Shown: positions 14,874 to 24,886, counted from the first letter of the stretch. The stretch: 64,000 nt of DNA from Metabacillus dongyingensis (GCF_019933155.2 NZ_CP082944.1:2854001-2918000), one strand, 5' to 3'. Made by a program: numbers and translations. Notes: generated from the letters alone by a model not told the origin.

Positions 14874-17800
14874 ATGTTCGAACATTTTCTTAAACGGGGA
14901 AAATTAATCATTATTTTATTTTTTATGATTATTTTAGTTGGCGGGTATTTATTTTATCAGCTTCCTAAACGCGAATTGCCGGAGTTTTCAGCAAATATTG
15001 TATCAATATCAACTGTTTATCCAGGAGCGGATGCCTCAGTTGTTGAAAGTGATGTAACGGAGGTTTTAGAAGATGTTTTCAAAAATTCAGAAGGCATTGC
15101 AAGCATTAATTCCGTTTCTGCACAGGAATTTTCAACTGTTATCATTGAAGTTGATGATAGTGAAGATTTTGAAAAAATATCCAGTAATATTAAACAAAAT
15201 GTATCCGACAATGTCTCGAAGCTTCCTGAGGGTGCATTTGATCCTGAAGTAAAAAATGCCGCGGCTGATCTACCGGTTGGTTCATATATGATAACTGCTG
15301 GAGATATGAATACACTTGAGAGCAGCCAGGAGGAAATTCTTGATTTAAAAGAAAAGGTTCTCGACCTTGACGGTGTATCAGGCGTTACGATTAAAGGCTT
15401 TAATGAAAAAGAAGCCATTTTAAAGCTTGACAGTGATAAGTTATCTGATAAGGGGCTGAATGTCTCTACGATTATTGATGCCATCAATAATGAGTATAAA
15501 ACGACACCACTAGGCGAAACAAAGCAAGACGGCGAAAATGTCGGCCTTTCGCTGAAACAATATAAAGACGTCAAACAAATAAAAGATCTTACCGTACAAT
15601 CGCCTATTACAAAAGAGCTAATAAAAGTCAGTGATATCGCCGAGCTTGCTTTTGAGGAGAAGGATCAGGAAGATATTGTTTCTTTTAATGGCAAACCCGC
15701 GTATTCTTTTACAGTCACGATCGATTCAGGACTTGATATTCCCGCTGCTTTTACTAAAGTAGACAAAGAAATCAAGGATGAATTGAATTTGCCTGAAGGA
15801 GCAGAGCTCGAAACGTATTACTCGCAAAAAGCAGATGTTGATACTATTTTTGATGATTTAATCAAAGAGGCAGTCATTGCGGTGCTTGCCGTTATTCTGA
15901 TTACAACCCTTGGATTAACATTAAGCGGAGCATTTATCGTTTCACTCGCCATTCCCTTATCTATTACCTTGGGGACAATGCCGCTGCCTTTCCTTGATGT
16001 TGACCTGAACCAAATTTCTGTGATCGGGCTGATTATCGCACTTGGAATATTGGTCGATGATGCTATTGTTGTGAATGATAATATTCTGCGTCAATATAAG
16101 CTGCAGAAAAATGGAAATGTCCTGCAGGCAACAAAAGATGGCGTTAAAGAGGTATGGGGATCAATTGTCACGTCAACGCTTGCAGTTGTTTTTGCATTCC
16201 TGCCGATTACCCTGCTGTCAGGTTCGAATGGGTCATTTATCCGGTCCCTTCCCTCCGTTCTTATCTTAACGGTTGTGGCATCCATGATTATCTCATTGAC
16301 GCTGGTTCCGGTTTATCAATATGCTGTAAATAAGAAGAGAATTCGTTCAAGCGAGAAAGAACCGGGCTTCTTAGGAAAGCCTCTCAAAAAACTGTCGGAC
16401 TTTTATGCGGATATTCTCCTTGCGAAAATTGTAAAGCGGCCTGTTATCATTGGCGTCGGCGGAATTGCAGCCACATCTTTGATCTTTTTGCTGGCGTTTT
16501 ACGTTCCGTTTGAGTTTTTCCCATCCGCTAATAAAAAAGAAGTAACTTTAACTGTCACAATGCCTACAGACTACACTCTTGAAGAAACAAACGGTGTTCT
16601 TATAGAGCTGGAAAAAGATTTGATGGATATAAAAGAAACCGAAGAGACAGCGATATTTGCCGGTACCGGGGTACCAGGCCTCTTTAGTGAAACGGTTGAA
16701 AATGCAGGTCAAAACACAGGTCAAATTGTCGCACGCATAGATAATAAAGCGGTGACTGCCGATGAATATATAGAAGAAAACAAAGATGATCTCAGGGAAA
16801 AGTATCCTGATGCAGAAATTTTCTTAACCACAATCGTCCAGGGTCCTCCGACAGAAGCACCTGTAACCGTAAAATTAAGCGGTGAGGATTTCTACAGACT
16901 GAATGATATTAAGAATGAGCTTGCAGGTAAAATTCAGAAAGCGGACAACGGCTTGATTATTGACAATGTAAAAGCATCCCTTTCATCCATCCAATATAAT
17001 CTTGACCGTGATGCTTTAACTGAAAATGGGTTAGACCCTAAATTCATCAGTGATCAAATTCGTTTAGTAACAGAAGGCATTCCTATAGGCACCTTTAAAT
17101 CTGATAACAAAAACATTGATTTAGTGATGAAGCAGGACACGGAGATTCATCAGGAAGGAATACAGCTGGGTGAAATCGAGGTTCCTCTTCAAACAGAAGG
17201 TCCGGTTCCCCAAACAGCGCCAATCAGTGACTTTTTGGAAACAGACACCATTGAACAATATCAAACGATTCCCCATGAAAATGGTGAAAGGACCATTACC
17301 CTGAAAGCTTATCCGGGAGAATCAGAAACATTTAAAGAAGATGTTGCAAAAATAGTAAATGAATTTAAAAATCAATATGCAGATGAAGGCTACAGCCTGA
17401 CTCTAGGAGGAGAAAATGACGATCAGACGCAATTCTTTATCGAAATCAGTCTTCTCTTCCTGGTCGTTCTTGTCTTGATTTACATGACTATTGCGTTTCA
17501 GTTTAATTCCCTTTCACTGCCGCTGCTTGTCCTTGGAACTGTTTACTTAGCAGTAGCCGGAGCTGTCGCCGGACTGTTTGTGACACAGACTCCATTCAGT
17601 TTCATGGCAACAATGGGGATTGTGTCTCTTGCAGGAATTGTAGTCCGAAACTCTGTCGTGCTGTTTGAATTTATAGAACAGCGGATCAAAGCGGGCTATG
17701 GCCGTACGGAAGCTGTTCTGGAAGCGGGAAGAGCTAGAATACGTCCTATCCTTCTGACGGCATTCACTGCTTTAGTGGCTCTGCTGCCTGTTGCATTCAG

Positions 17801-17936
17801 CAGCGATCCATTATTCAAACCGCTTGCCATCAGCATAGTATCCGGGGTCCTGTTCTCAACAATTCTGACGCTGCTGATCGTTCCTGCTTTATATATAGTC
17901 GTAGATAAGCTTCGTACGAAAAGAAGAAAAATATAA
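14874..17936 (+). CDS. RND-family efflux transporter (AcrB/SwrC-like)
   Basis: 1020 residues with the two-fold repeat typical of RND pumps. One membrane helix sits at residues 10-28, a large outer loop follows to about 325, then helices 2-6 (LGIIALGILVDDAIVVND-like region near 385-400, with the conserved Asp pair LVDDA). A second outer loop and a second helix bundle follow (FNSLSLPLLVLGTVYLAVAG onward, NSVVLFEFI). The Asp pair is the proton-relay site of the family. The nearest B. subtilis protein I recall is SwrC (YerP), which exports surfactin. GGAGGAG precedes the ATG. No membrane-fusion gene adjoins, as usual for Gram-positive RND pumps. Confidence 0.88.
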   Translation: MFEHFLKRGKLIIILFFMIILVGGYLFYQLPKRELPEFSANIVSISTVYPGADASVVESDVTEVLEDVFKNSEGIASINSVSAQEFSTVIIEVDDSEDFEKISSNIKQNVSDNVSKLPEGAFDPEVKNAAADLPVGSYMITAGDMNTLESSQEEILDLKEKVLDLDGVSGVTIKGFNEKEAILKLDSDKLSDKGLNVSTIIDAINNEYKTTPLGETKQDGENVGLSLKQYKDVKQIKDLTVQSPITKELIKVSDIAELAFEEKDQEDIVSFNGKPAYSFTVTIDSGLDIPAAFTKVDKEIKDELNLPEGAELETYYSQKADVDTIFDDLIKEAVIAVLAVILITTLGLTLSGAFIVSLAIPLSITLGTMPLPFLDVDLNQISVIGLIIALGILVDDAIVVNDNILRQYKLQKNGNVLQATKDGVKEVWGSIVTSTLAVVFAFLPITLLSGSNGSFIRSLPSVLILTVVASMIISLTLVPVYQYAVNKKRIRSSEKEPGFLGKPLKKLSDFYADILLAKIVKRPVIIGVGGIAATSLIFLLAFYVPFEFFPSANKKEVTLTVTMPTDYTLEETNGVLIELEKDLMDIKETEETAIFAGTGVPGLFSETVENAGQNTGQIVARIDNKAVTADEYIEENKDDLREKYPDAEIFLTTIVQGPPTEAPVTVKLSGEDFYRLNDIKNELAGKIQKADNGLIIDNVKASLSSIQYNLDRDALTENGLDPKFISDQIRLVTEGIPIGTFKSDNKNIDLVMKQDTEIHQEGIQLGEIEVPLQTEGPVPQTAPISDFLETDTIEQYQTIPHENGERTITLKAYPGESETFKEDVAKIVNEFKNQYADEGYSLTLGGENDDQTQFFIEISLLFLVVLVLIYMTIAFQFNSLSLPLLVLGTVYLAVAGAVAGLFVTQTPFSFMATMGIVSLAGIVVRNSVVLFEFIEQRIKAGYGRTEAVLEAGRARIRPILLTAFTALVALLPVAFSSDPLFKPLAISIVSGVLFSTILTLLIVPALYIVVDKLRTKRRKI

Positions 17937-17941
17937 CAGAT

Positions 17942-17970
17942 AAGGCTGCCTTTTATTGGCAGCCTTTTTT
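17942..17970 (+). terminator. Terminator of RND pump gene
   Basis: AAGGCTGCC and GGCAGCCTT form a stem with a short loop, followed by TTTT. Confidence 0.85.
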
Positions 17971-18021
17971 AAACATAGTATAGTAATTAAATAGAACAGA
18001 TGCATAAAGGGGGAAAATAGA

Positions 18022-18567
18022 ATGTTTTTACATAAGATTGATGATGAACTATCACTAAAATTAATAGATTTGCCGGATGCTGATAAGCTTTTCAAATTGA
18101 CAGACCATTCAAGAAACCATTTGAGAAATTGGCTTCCGTGGCTGGATTTCACAACAAAACAGGAAGACACAAAATCATTCATTGAAGGGTGTCTGCGGGC
18201 TTATGCAGAAAATAAAAGCCTGAATGCAGTTATTTTATATAAAGGTGAACTCGCAGGAACAGCAGGCTTTAACCAAATCAACTGGTCAAACAGGACAGCT
18301 TATATCGGATATTGGCTCGGGGCAGAGTTTCAGGGCAATGGCATTATGACAAAAGTTGCCGGAGCATTGACCGATATAGCCTTTCAGGAATACAACTTGA
18401 ACAAAGTTGAAATCCGGGCTGCTGTTTTGAACACGAAAAGCAGAAGCATCCCCGAACGACTTGGCTTTGTGCATGAAGGAAACATCAGACAAGCTGAATG
18501 GCTCTATGATCATTTCGTTGATCATGCCGTGTATGGGATGCTTGCTAATGAGTGGAAGCAAAAATAA
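18022..18567 (+). CDS. GNAT acetyltransferase, RimL/YdaF-like
   Basis: 181 residues of one GNAT domain. It begins with the RimJ/RimL pattern (LSLKLIDLPDADKLFKL, RNWLPWLD) and has AYIGYWLGAEFQGNGIMTKV as the acetyl-CoA loop near residues 93-112. It then has KVEIRAAVLNTKSRSIPERLGF, where most relatives have N-x-x-S. This family acetylates N-termini of ribosomal proteins or other small amines; the substrate is unknown. GGGGGAAAATAG precedes the ATG. Confidence 0.85.
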   Translation: MFLHKIDDELSLKLIDLPDADKLFKLTDHSRNHLRNWLPWLDFTTKQEDTKSFIEGCLRAYAENKSLNAVILYKGELAGTAGFNQINWSNRTAYIGYWLGAEFQGNGIMTKVAGALTDIAFQEYNLNKVEIRAAVLNTKSRSIPERLGFVHEGNIRQAEWLYDHFVDHAVYGMLANEWKQK

Positions 18568-18570
18568 CGA

Positions 18571-18601
18571 AGAAAGCACCTGACTGAGTCAGGTGCTTTC
18601 T
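18571..18601. terminator. Bidirectional terminator
   Basis: AGAAAGCACCTGAC, loop TGA and GTCAGGTGCTTTCT form a 14-bp perfect stem between convergent genes. Confidence 0.85.
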
Positions 18602-18606
18602 TCTAT

Positions 18607-19812
18607 TTAATAAGTAGACGCGGCTGTCTGTTTTTTTTGTACCCTTCTGCTCTTTCCTTCTAAAAGTGTAAGAATCATAGGTACGATCAGAAAAATGCTT
18701 GAAATTTGAAAGAGAACCGCTGTTTCAAGAAATTGAGCCAGCAAGCCAAAAACGATTCCGCTTAAACCGATTCCAAAATCAATCGCAGAGAAAAACATCC
18801 CATTTGCCACACCCCTGCGGTTATCCGGTGTTTTTGAAAGCGTCCATGACTGCAGTGTCGGAAGCAGCGAACCGAATCCTATTCCAAATAAAATGCCCGC
18901 AATGGCAATTCCTACATTGGTGTGAGAGAAAGAAAGAGCCCACATACCGGCAAAGGTCAGAGAGCTGCAGACAACGATAAGCCCCTTAGGCCCTCTTTCG
19001 TCAAACCACTTTCCTGCAATTGGTCTTGAAATAGAAGCCATAACTGCATTAAACAGATAGAAAATGAAAATCTGGTCAATTCCGCGCTCTTCACCGAAAA
19101 TGACAATAAATGTCACAACAGAACCATATCCGAATGTTGCAATCATCGTAATAAGAGCTGGATACCAGCTTGTTTTTTCAACAAGGGAACCAAGGTATGA
19201 AAATTTCAGATCTTCTTTTTTGGTCAGTCTGACCGATTCAGGCGTGTAGTAACGAACAGCTGCTAAAAGAACAATCGCAATGATTCCAAGAGCACAGGAT
19301 ATATAGATCAAATTGTTAAAAGTTGTAACCCCAAATAAAAAGATGCCAAGACTTGGTGCAATAATCATGCCAAGTGTTACGGAAAGACCAAAATACCCCA
19401 TGCCTTCTCCAAGACGGGATTTTGGTATCACATCCACGGCTGCCGTCCCGTTTACTGTGGTTGAAAAACCCCAGGCAAGACCATGGATGAACCTGAACAT
19501 CAAGAAAATAAGAATCACATTTGAAATCGGGTAAAAAATTGTAATCGCAAGAAGCGCAACTGCTCCAATCAAAACAAGCGGCTTGCGGGATTTATATTCA
19601 AGCATATATCCGATAAACGGACGGCTCAAAACCGCTCCAATTGAAAATAAAGCCGTAACTAATCCAATCTCAAGCCCAGAAGCTCCTAAAGATTTAATAT
19701 AAGGCGGAAGTGTGGGAATCAGCATTTGAAACGACATAAAAATAAATAAGTTGCCAAGCATAAGCATAATAAACGATTTGGTCCAAAGAGGTGCTTTCTT
19801 TAATTGATTCAC
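18607..19812 (-). CDS. MFS transporter, 12 TM
   Basis: 401 residues with twelve predicted helices. The first half has the drug-antiporter style motif A region (SRPFIGYMLEYKSRKP near 64-80) and GLAWGFSTTVNGTAAVDVIP. The second half repeats it (SRPIAGKWFDERGPKGL). It resembles the YwoG-type exporters of Bacilli; substrate unknown. No regulator is adjacent; the 52-bp repeat array begins about 200 bases upstream of its start codon. Confidence 0.8.
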   Translation of the reverse strand: MNQLKKAPLWTKSFIMLMLGNLFIFMSFQMLIPTLPPYIKSLGASGLEIGLVTALFSIGAVLSRPFIGYMLEYKSRKPLVLIGAVALLAITIFYPISNVILIFLMFRFIHGLAWGFSTTVNGTAAVDVIPKSRLGEGMGYFGLSVTLGMIIAPSLGIFLFGVTTFNNLIYISCALGIIAIVLLAAVRYYTPESVRLTKKEDLKFSYLGSLVEKTSWYPALITMIATFGYGSVVTFIVIFGEERGIDQIFIFYLFNAVMASISRPIAGKWFDERGPKGLIVVCSSLTFAGMWALSFSHTNVGIAIAGILFGIGFGSLLPTLQSWTLSKTPDNRRGVANGMFFSAIDFGIGLSGIVFGLLAQFLETAVLFQISSIFLIVPMILTLLEGKSRRVQKKQTAASTY

Positions 19813-20010
19813 TGTATCTCTCCTAAGTTAACTGAATACCATAAATTTATTTCGGATTACTAAATAATATCACAATCAATGAAGGTATGAAATTATAAAG
19901 TTTTATTATTAATTCTGGTTATTTATACCAAATAAATGAATTTTTGACTTTTTAGGGAGAAAGAATCGAATAAAATACGGTTTTTCATAGGTAAAGATGA
20001 TTTGGAGGAA

Positions 20011-20670
20011 CTTTTGGATCCTCATAGTTTGCTTTTGAGTACTCTCATTCATCTTTTTCAAGTTTTTGGGTACTTATAGCTAGCCTTTGAGTACTCTTAT
20101 TCTTCTGTTTCAAGGTTTTAGGTACTCATTGCTTGCCTTTGAGTACTCTCATTCATCTTTTTCAAGGTTTTAGGGAATCATAGCTTGTCTTTGAGTACCC
20201 AAATTCAACTTCTCCTGGATTTTGAGGAATCATAGTATGCCTTTGACTCCTCTCTTTTATCTGCTCTGCAGTTTTGGGTACTCATTGCTTGCCTTTGAGT
20301 ACTCTTATTCTTCTTTTTCAAGGTTTTGGGTACTCATAATCTGCCTTTGAGTACTCTCATTCATCTTTTTCAAGGTTTTGGGTACTCATTGCTTGCTTTG
20401 AGTACTCTTATTCTTCTTTTTCAAGGTTTTAGGCACTCATATCTTGCCTTTGAGTACTCTCATTCCTCTTTTTCAAGGTTTTGGGTACTCATAGTCTGCT
20501 TTTGATTCCTCTCATTCACCTGATCATGTATTTTGGATACTCATAGCGCGCTTTTGATTCCTCTCATTCACCTGATCATGGATTTTGGATACTCATAGCG
20601 CTCCTTTGAGTCCTCAAACTCGCCTGATCATGAATTTTGAGTCCTCATAGCGCTCCTTTGTTCCTCAACA
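20011..20670. repeat. 52-bp tandem repeat array, about 12 units
   Basis: From 20031 the sequence repeats every 52 bases (one unit is 51) about twelve times, with partial units at both ends. A typical unit reads GCCTTTGAGTACTC, about 24 variable bases ending TTTTGGG, then TACTCATAGCTT. Each unit holds the inverted arms TGAGTAC and GTACTCA. Units 1-9 mostly share TCTTTTTCAAGG in the middle; units 10-12 share CCTGATCATG. Among units 1-9 the words CTCATTCATC and CTTATTCTTC tend to alternate, suggesting growth by 104-bp pairs. No protein is encoded. It lies between the 3' end of the GH18 gene and the 5' side of the MFS gene. Confidence 0.92.
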
Positions 20671-20676
20671 ACAAAA

Positions 20677-20715
20677 AAACGGATACCAATTGCTGTGCAA
20701 TTTGGTACCCGTTTC
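20677..20715 (-). terminator. Terminator of LysM/GH18 gene
   Basis: On the minus strand ACGGGTACCAAATTG and CAATTGGTATCCGT pair with one bulge and are followed by seven T residues. Confidence 0.75.
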
Positions 20716-20755
20716 CCTTTGTGATTTTTTTCTCTGCCGCGTTATTTATCTATCA

Positions 20756-22279
20756 TTAATTAAAATGATAAACATCCCATATATCCGAAGTTTCTGAGCC
20801 GATATACCAGGCGGCAGCTCCGCCTAAATGATTTTCTTTCATCATCTTCATCCGCAGCTCAATTGATTTCTTGTCTTCTATCCACAGCTGATGTTTTTCA
20901 CCTTTTTCAGTGAATTGAACAAAGTATTGTGAAGCCTTCGGATCCCATACCTTCTTAAGTCCTTTAGAGGAAATGATCCGATTGACTTCTGACATCGAGC
21001 GGTCGATGCTTCTCAATTTGTTAGAAGATAGGTCTGTCACCCATTCTCTCGTATAAAACGGCACAGCGAGAATGATTTTATGTGAGGGAACATCTTTCAT
21101 TAGAAGCTTAATGCCTTCTTCAACCCAAGGCAGGGAAGCAACAGAACCAGCTTTCGGTCCCCCTCCCCAATGCTCATCGTATCCCATCATAATCACATAA
21201 TCGGCTAATTTGCCAAGTTCTTTGCGGTCTAAGCTTCCTGACCAAAACGGGTCAGCGCTTGTTCTTGTCACATCGACAGATACGATGATTCCATGAGGCT
21301 TCAGGGCTGTTTTTAATTCCCGGATAAACGATACGTAATCCTGTTTGTTTTTTATATCAATGTTTTCGAAATCAACATTAATTCCATCACTTTTGCTTTT
21401 GATTAATGCAGTCTGAAGCGCAGAAATTAGTTTTTGTCTTTTATGCGGATTGCTTATGATCAAGTCTGTCAGAACTGGATCAAAGTTGTTGCCAAGAAGC
21501 GGCCAAACCTTTTTTCCTGCATCATGTGCTGCCTCTGTATAGGCAGGATCCGTTTTAACTGTAACACCTGAATTCGATTGAGATAATGTAAACCAGCGCG
21601 GTGAGACAACATTTAAATTTGGTTTATTTTTCATCTGCTGAATGTAAGTATCTGAAGTTCCATTAAAACTCCAGCCCATGACAACACGTTTGCTTGTTTT
21701 TACTTGCAGGTGCGATTTTTTGACCCACCCTTTTTTGCCGCCAAGCAGCTGAACTTCATAATAATACACAGGAATTTTTAATTTTTGGCCTATTTTAAGC
21801 TGAGTTGTCTTCAAAGCATTCAGCTTGGTAACATCATCGATTGTTACTCCATATTTGTTTGTGATTTTCCAAAGTGTATCACTAGATGTTACTTGATGAA
21901 CTTGAACGGACTGAGGAATTTTAATAGTTTGACCGAGCGAAATCTTCTCATTTTTTAATCCATTGAGCCTTTTCAGTTCTTGAACGGATGTACCATATTG
22001 ATTAGCTAGTTTCCATAGTGTATTTCCGCTTGTAACTTTATGTGTAATAGCATCGGCAGAATCTCCCGCTGCTGATTGAATAAGAGGATATTCCTCACCT
22101 TTTTGAAGAACAGCCGTCACAGCCGAGCTCAATTTTGGAGAAGAATAAACATTGACGCTGCTTCCTTTTACAGAACCAATTTGCAGAGTATTTGACTCAG
22201 CTTTGCCTATAAGAGGCATTTGATTTAATATCAGGAATAAAACTAGTAAACTGCTTAAAACCTTTCTCACTGCGTTCAT
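20756..22279 (-). CDS. Secreted SH3-LysM-LysM-GH18 glycoside hydrolase
   Basis: About 507 residues. A signal peptide (VLSSLLVLFLILNQMPLIGKAES) is followed by an SH3-like segment (VKGSSVNVYSSP), two LysM repeats (HKVTSGNTLWKLANQYGTS and HQVTSSDTLWKITNKYGVT), a linker, and a GH18 barrel. The catalytic pattern is DGINVDFE at about 298-305, the final Glu being the acid/base. Such enzymes (YaaH/YvbX/SleL group) cut the sugar backbone of peptidoglycan or spore cortex and are often in the spore coat. The start is uncertain: ATGs at 22303 and 22279 and a GTG at 22270 are all possible, AGAAGGAAG being closest to the last two. Confidence 0.85.
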   Translation of the reverse strand: MNAVRKVLSSLLVLFLILNQMPLIGKAESNTLQIGSVKGSSVNVYSSPKLSSAVTAVLQKGEEYPLIQSAAGDSADAITHKVTSGNTLWKLANQYGTSVQELKRLNGLKNEKISLGQTIKIPQSVQVHQVTSSDTLWKITNKYGVTIDDVTKLNALKTTQLKIGQKLKIPVYYYEVQLLGGKKGWVKKSHLQVKTSKRVVMGWSFNGTSDTYIQQMKNKPNLNVVSPRWFTLSQSNSGVTVKTDPAYTEAAHDAGKKVWPLLGNNFDPVLTDLIISNPHKRQKLISALQTALIKSKSDGINVDFENIDIKNKQDYVSFIRELKTALKPHGIIVSVDVTRTSADPFWSGSLDRKELGKLADYVIMMGYDEHWGGGPKAGSVASLPWVEEGIKLLMKDVPSHKIILAVPFYTREWVTDLSSNKLRSIDRSMSEVNRIISSKGLKKVWDPKASQYFVQFTEKGEKHQLWIEDKKSIELRMKMMKENHLGGAAAWYIGSETSDIWDVYHFN

Positions 22280-22407
22280 CTTCCTTCTGTAATCTTTTAA
22301 CATATAAAAGTAATCATACTCCCCGAGGTTATGAAATGAATAGTGGGATTTAGTGGGGATTTTTCATCAGGAATCGGAGTCATTTCTAAATGGGCATTTC
22401 CAATAAA

Positions 22408-22433
22408 AAAAGACCTCATGTTCTGAGATCTTG
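22408..22433 (-). terminator. Terminator of beta-lactamase gene
   Basis: On the minus strand AGATCTCA and TGAGGTCT pair (one G-U) around a 5-base loop, followed by TTTTTT. Confidence 0.6.
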
Positions 22434-22446
22434 TTTCCTTTTAATC

Positions 22447-23232
22447 TTATTTATTAATTATATTTAACTGTTTCAATACCTCTATCGTGATATTCTTTGC
22501 CTCGGATCCGCTTCCGTCTAAATTTGCCGCAAAAACCCATTCCGCTTTTTCTGTTTCGGCGTATCCAACATACCAGCCGAGCCCAAGGTCAGAAAGGCGA
22601 GTACCCGTTTTGCCATGCAGAACATATGAATCCGCTTCTTCATTTATCATGATTCTTTTAACTGTTCTCATTTGCTGCTTATCAAAAGGAAGTGTCTCTT
22701 CAACAAGATTTTCAAAAAAACCGATTTGTTCTTGTGCAGAGATTTTCAAACTGCTGTCAAGCCAGAAACGATCGATCCCTCCGCCTATGTCACGATTTCC
22801 ATAGTTCAGTAAATCAATATTTTCCTGCATCGCATCAGATCCAATATCTCTTGCCATCGATTGATAGTACCAAATGACAGAAAACCTCATACCAGAAGCT
22901 AAGGTATGATCCCTGTTCCAATCTTCAATTTCCCTGATTGTTCCATCCCATCGCTTCACTTCATATTCATCTTTGACCGCACCTGTTTTTAACCCAATTA
23001 ACGCATTTGGCACTTTGAAAGTCGATTCAGGTGTCAGGCGCTCGTTGCTTCTCTTTTTGTTGTAAACATAAATTTTATCTGTTTTCAGATTTTTAACCAC
23101 AATGGTTCCTTGTTTTCCTTTAAACAGCTCGGCCACCTGCAGGTTCTCTGGTTTTGGCGATTCAGCACTTACGGGTAAACCCGTCAAGCAGACTAATAAG
23201 ATACTGAGTAAAAACATCATCATTTTCTTCAT
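22447..23232 (-). CDS. Class D beta-lactamase (YbxI/BSU-type)
   Basis: 261 residues with a signal peptide cleaved near VSAES. The serine enzyme motifs are in place: S70-T-F-K73 (nucleophile and the lysine that becomes carbamylated in class D), S118-V-I, YGN at 144-146, and K208-T-G. Length and spacing fit class D enzymes described from Bacillus (BSU-1/YbxI, BPU-1), which hydrolyse penicillins. AAAGGAG precedes the ATG. It is monocistronic and likely secreted or wall-associated. Confidence 0.9.
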   Translation of the reverse strand: MKKMMMFLLSILLVCLTGLPVSAESPKPENLQVAELFKGKQGTIVVKNLKTDKIYVYNKKRSNERLTPESTFKVPNALIGLKTGAVKDEYEVKRWDGTIREIEDWNRDHTLASGMRFSVIWYYQSMARDIGSDAMQENIDLLNYGNRDIGGGIDRFWLDSSLKISAQEQIGFFENLVEETLPFDKQQMRTVKRIMINEEADSYVLHGKTGTRLSDLGLGWYVGYAETEKAEWVFAANLDGSGSEAKNITIEVLKQLNIINK

Positions 23233-23425
23233 TTTTGCATTCTCCTTTTTAAAGTATTTAATTTAAAGCAAAGCTTGCCAAACGGCATTTCCACCTTCTT
23301 TCGCTGCTTTTCTTTACTGATGAGAAGCACCAGGATTTATTGATTTCAAGTATACTTATCCTTAACAGGAACCGAAATCCCATTTTTCTTGCTCTGTACC
23401 CGTACAGATTTAGGAGGAGAAGCTG

Positions 23426-24808
23426 ATGACAAAGAAAAAATACGAAGAGGTTATGATGGAAATTGCACGTCGTGCAGCGGCTGGAGTATTAAAGCCAGGG
23501 AGCAGACTTCCTTCAATAAGAGCTTTATCTGAAGAACTATCCTGCAGTAAGAATACAATTATCAAAGCTTATCAGGAAATGGAACTGAATCATCAAATCT
23601 ATTCAGTCAAAAAGAGCGGTTATTACCTCGTAGAAGACTATCAATTTCAGAAAAAAGAGTCTTCACAAAACAGAAAGATAGATTTTTTATCAGCTGGACC
23701 GGACAAAGAAGCCATGCCTTACTTGGACTTTAAGCATTGCATAAATCAGGCAATCGATCGCTACAGAGAAGACATGTTCTCCTATTCAGAGCTTCAGGGC
23801 CTGTATTCCCTCCGCAAACAGCTTGCCAGGCATTTGCAGGATCTTCAGGTATTTACTGTGCCTGAACGGATTGCTGCCGTAACTGGCTCACAGCAAGCCC
23901 TTCATCTACTTGTCTCTCTTCCATTTCCTAATGGAAAGAGTAAAATATGTGCAGAACAGCCGACGCATCCAGGATTTATTGAATCGCTTAAGACACAAAA
24001 AGCGGATGCTGTTGGCATTGAAATTCAAAAAAACGGCATTGATCTGGATCGTTTAGAGGAAATCTTCAAATATGAAAACATTAAATTCTTTTATACCGTC
24101 TCACGCTTTCATAATCCAACCGGATACAGCTACACAAACGCAGAAAAGAAAAAAATCGTTGAACTTGCCCAAAAATACGACGTATACATAGTCGAAGATG
24201 ATTACATGGGTGACCTTGATCTAAAGATGAAGCAGGATCCAATGTTTGCTTATGACCCCTCAGGAAGAGTCATATACACGAAAAGCTTTTCAAAAACGCT
24301 GCTGCCAGGGCTCAGACTTGGTTTAATCGTCATGCCTGAAGCGATTAAAGCAGAATTTTTGCAGGTAAAGTTCGCTGCTGATGTTCACACCCCTGTTCTC
24401 ACACAGGGCGCACTTGAAATTTACTTGAAAAACGGAATGTTCGATGCACACATCTCAAAAATCAGACAGACTTACCATAAAAAAGGAAAGCTGCTGCAGA
24501 AGGCCTACTCGGAATTCTTGCCTTCTGATGCAGTTTATACAGGTTCTTCATCAGGATTTTACTCAACTATTCACTTGCCTCCTCCTTTACTAGCACAGCA
24601 GCTGATTAGATTATTAGAGAAAGAAAATGTCTTTTTAGATAATGCCGAGAGAATGTATCTCCCTGCATATAAACAGGAAAATGTCCTGAGACTCAGTGTT
24701 TCACAAGTGGAAGATGAGTTAATTGCAAAAGGAATTCAAAAAATTGCCGCCGGAATTCAGACGATGATACTAGAAAAGAAAAAGATTCTGACCTGGTCAT
24801 TTAAATAA
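23426..24808 (+). CDS. MocR-type regulator (GntR HTH + aminotransferase fold)
   Basis: 460 residues. Residues 1-70 are a GntR winged helix (GVLKPGSRLPSIRALSEELS, KNTIIKAYQEME). The rest is a fold-type I aminotransferase domain with VSRFHNPTGYSYT, VEDDYMGDLD and the PLP lysine in SFSKTLLPGLRLG. MocR proteins use bound PLP or its adducts as a signal and often control a neighbouring gene; the nearest divergent gene is the beta-lactamase. GGAGGAG precedes the ATG. Confidence 0.88.
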   Translation: MTKKKYEEVMMEIARRAAAGVLKPGSRLPSIRALSEELSCSKNTIIKAYQEMELNHQIYSVKKSGYYLVEDYQFQKKESSQNRKIDFLSAGPDKEAMPYLDFKHCINQAIDRYREDMFSYSELQGLYSLRKQLARHLQDLQVFTVPERIAAVTGSQQALHLLVSLPFPNGKSKICAEQPTHPGFIESLKTQKADAVGIEIQKNGIDLDRLEEIFKYENIKFFYTVSRFHNPTGYSYTNAEKKKIVELAQKYDVYIVEDDYMGDLDLKMKQDPMFAYDPSGRVIYTKSFSKTLLPGLRLGLIVMPEAIKAEFLQVKFAADVHTPVLTQGALEIYLKNGMFDAHISKIRQTYHKKGKLLQKAYSEFLPSDAVYTGSSSGFYSTIHLPPPLLAQQLIRLLEKENVFLDNAERMYLPAYKQENVLRLSVSQVEDELIAKGIQKIAAGIQTMILEKKKILTWSFK

Positions 24809-24886
24809 GAAGGGAACCGGTGATCCGGCTCCCAAAAGTTCATGATTTTCGTCAAATTTCATTTTGAAAGGAAAGCATACTCTTTT

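Noticed and set aside
15017..15574. Long open frame on the minus strand inside the RND pump gene
   Set aside because: It lies antisense to a well-supported transporter gene, is Ser-rich and has no ribosome site.
20011..20670. CRISPR array
   Set aside because: The period is regular, but the whole 52-bp unit is repetitive, without unique spacers, and no cas gene is near.
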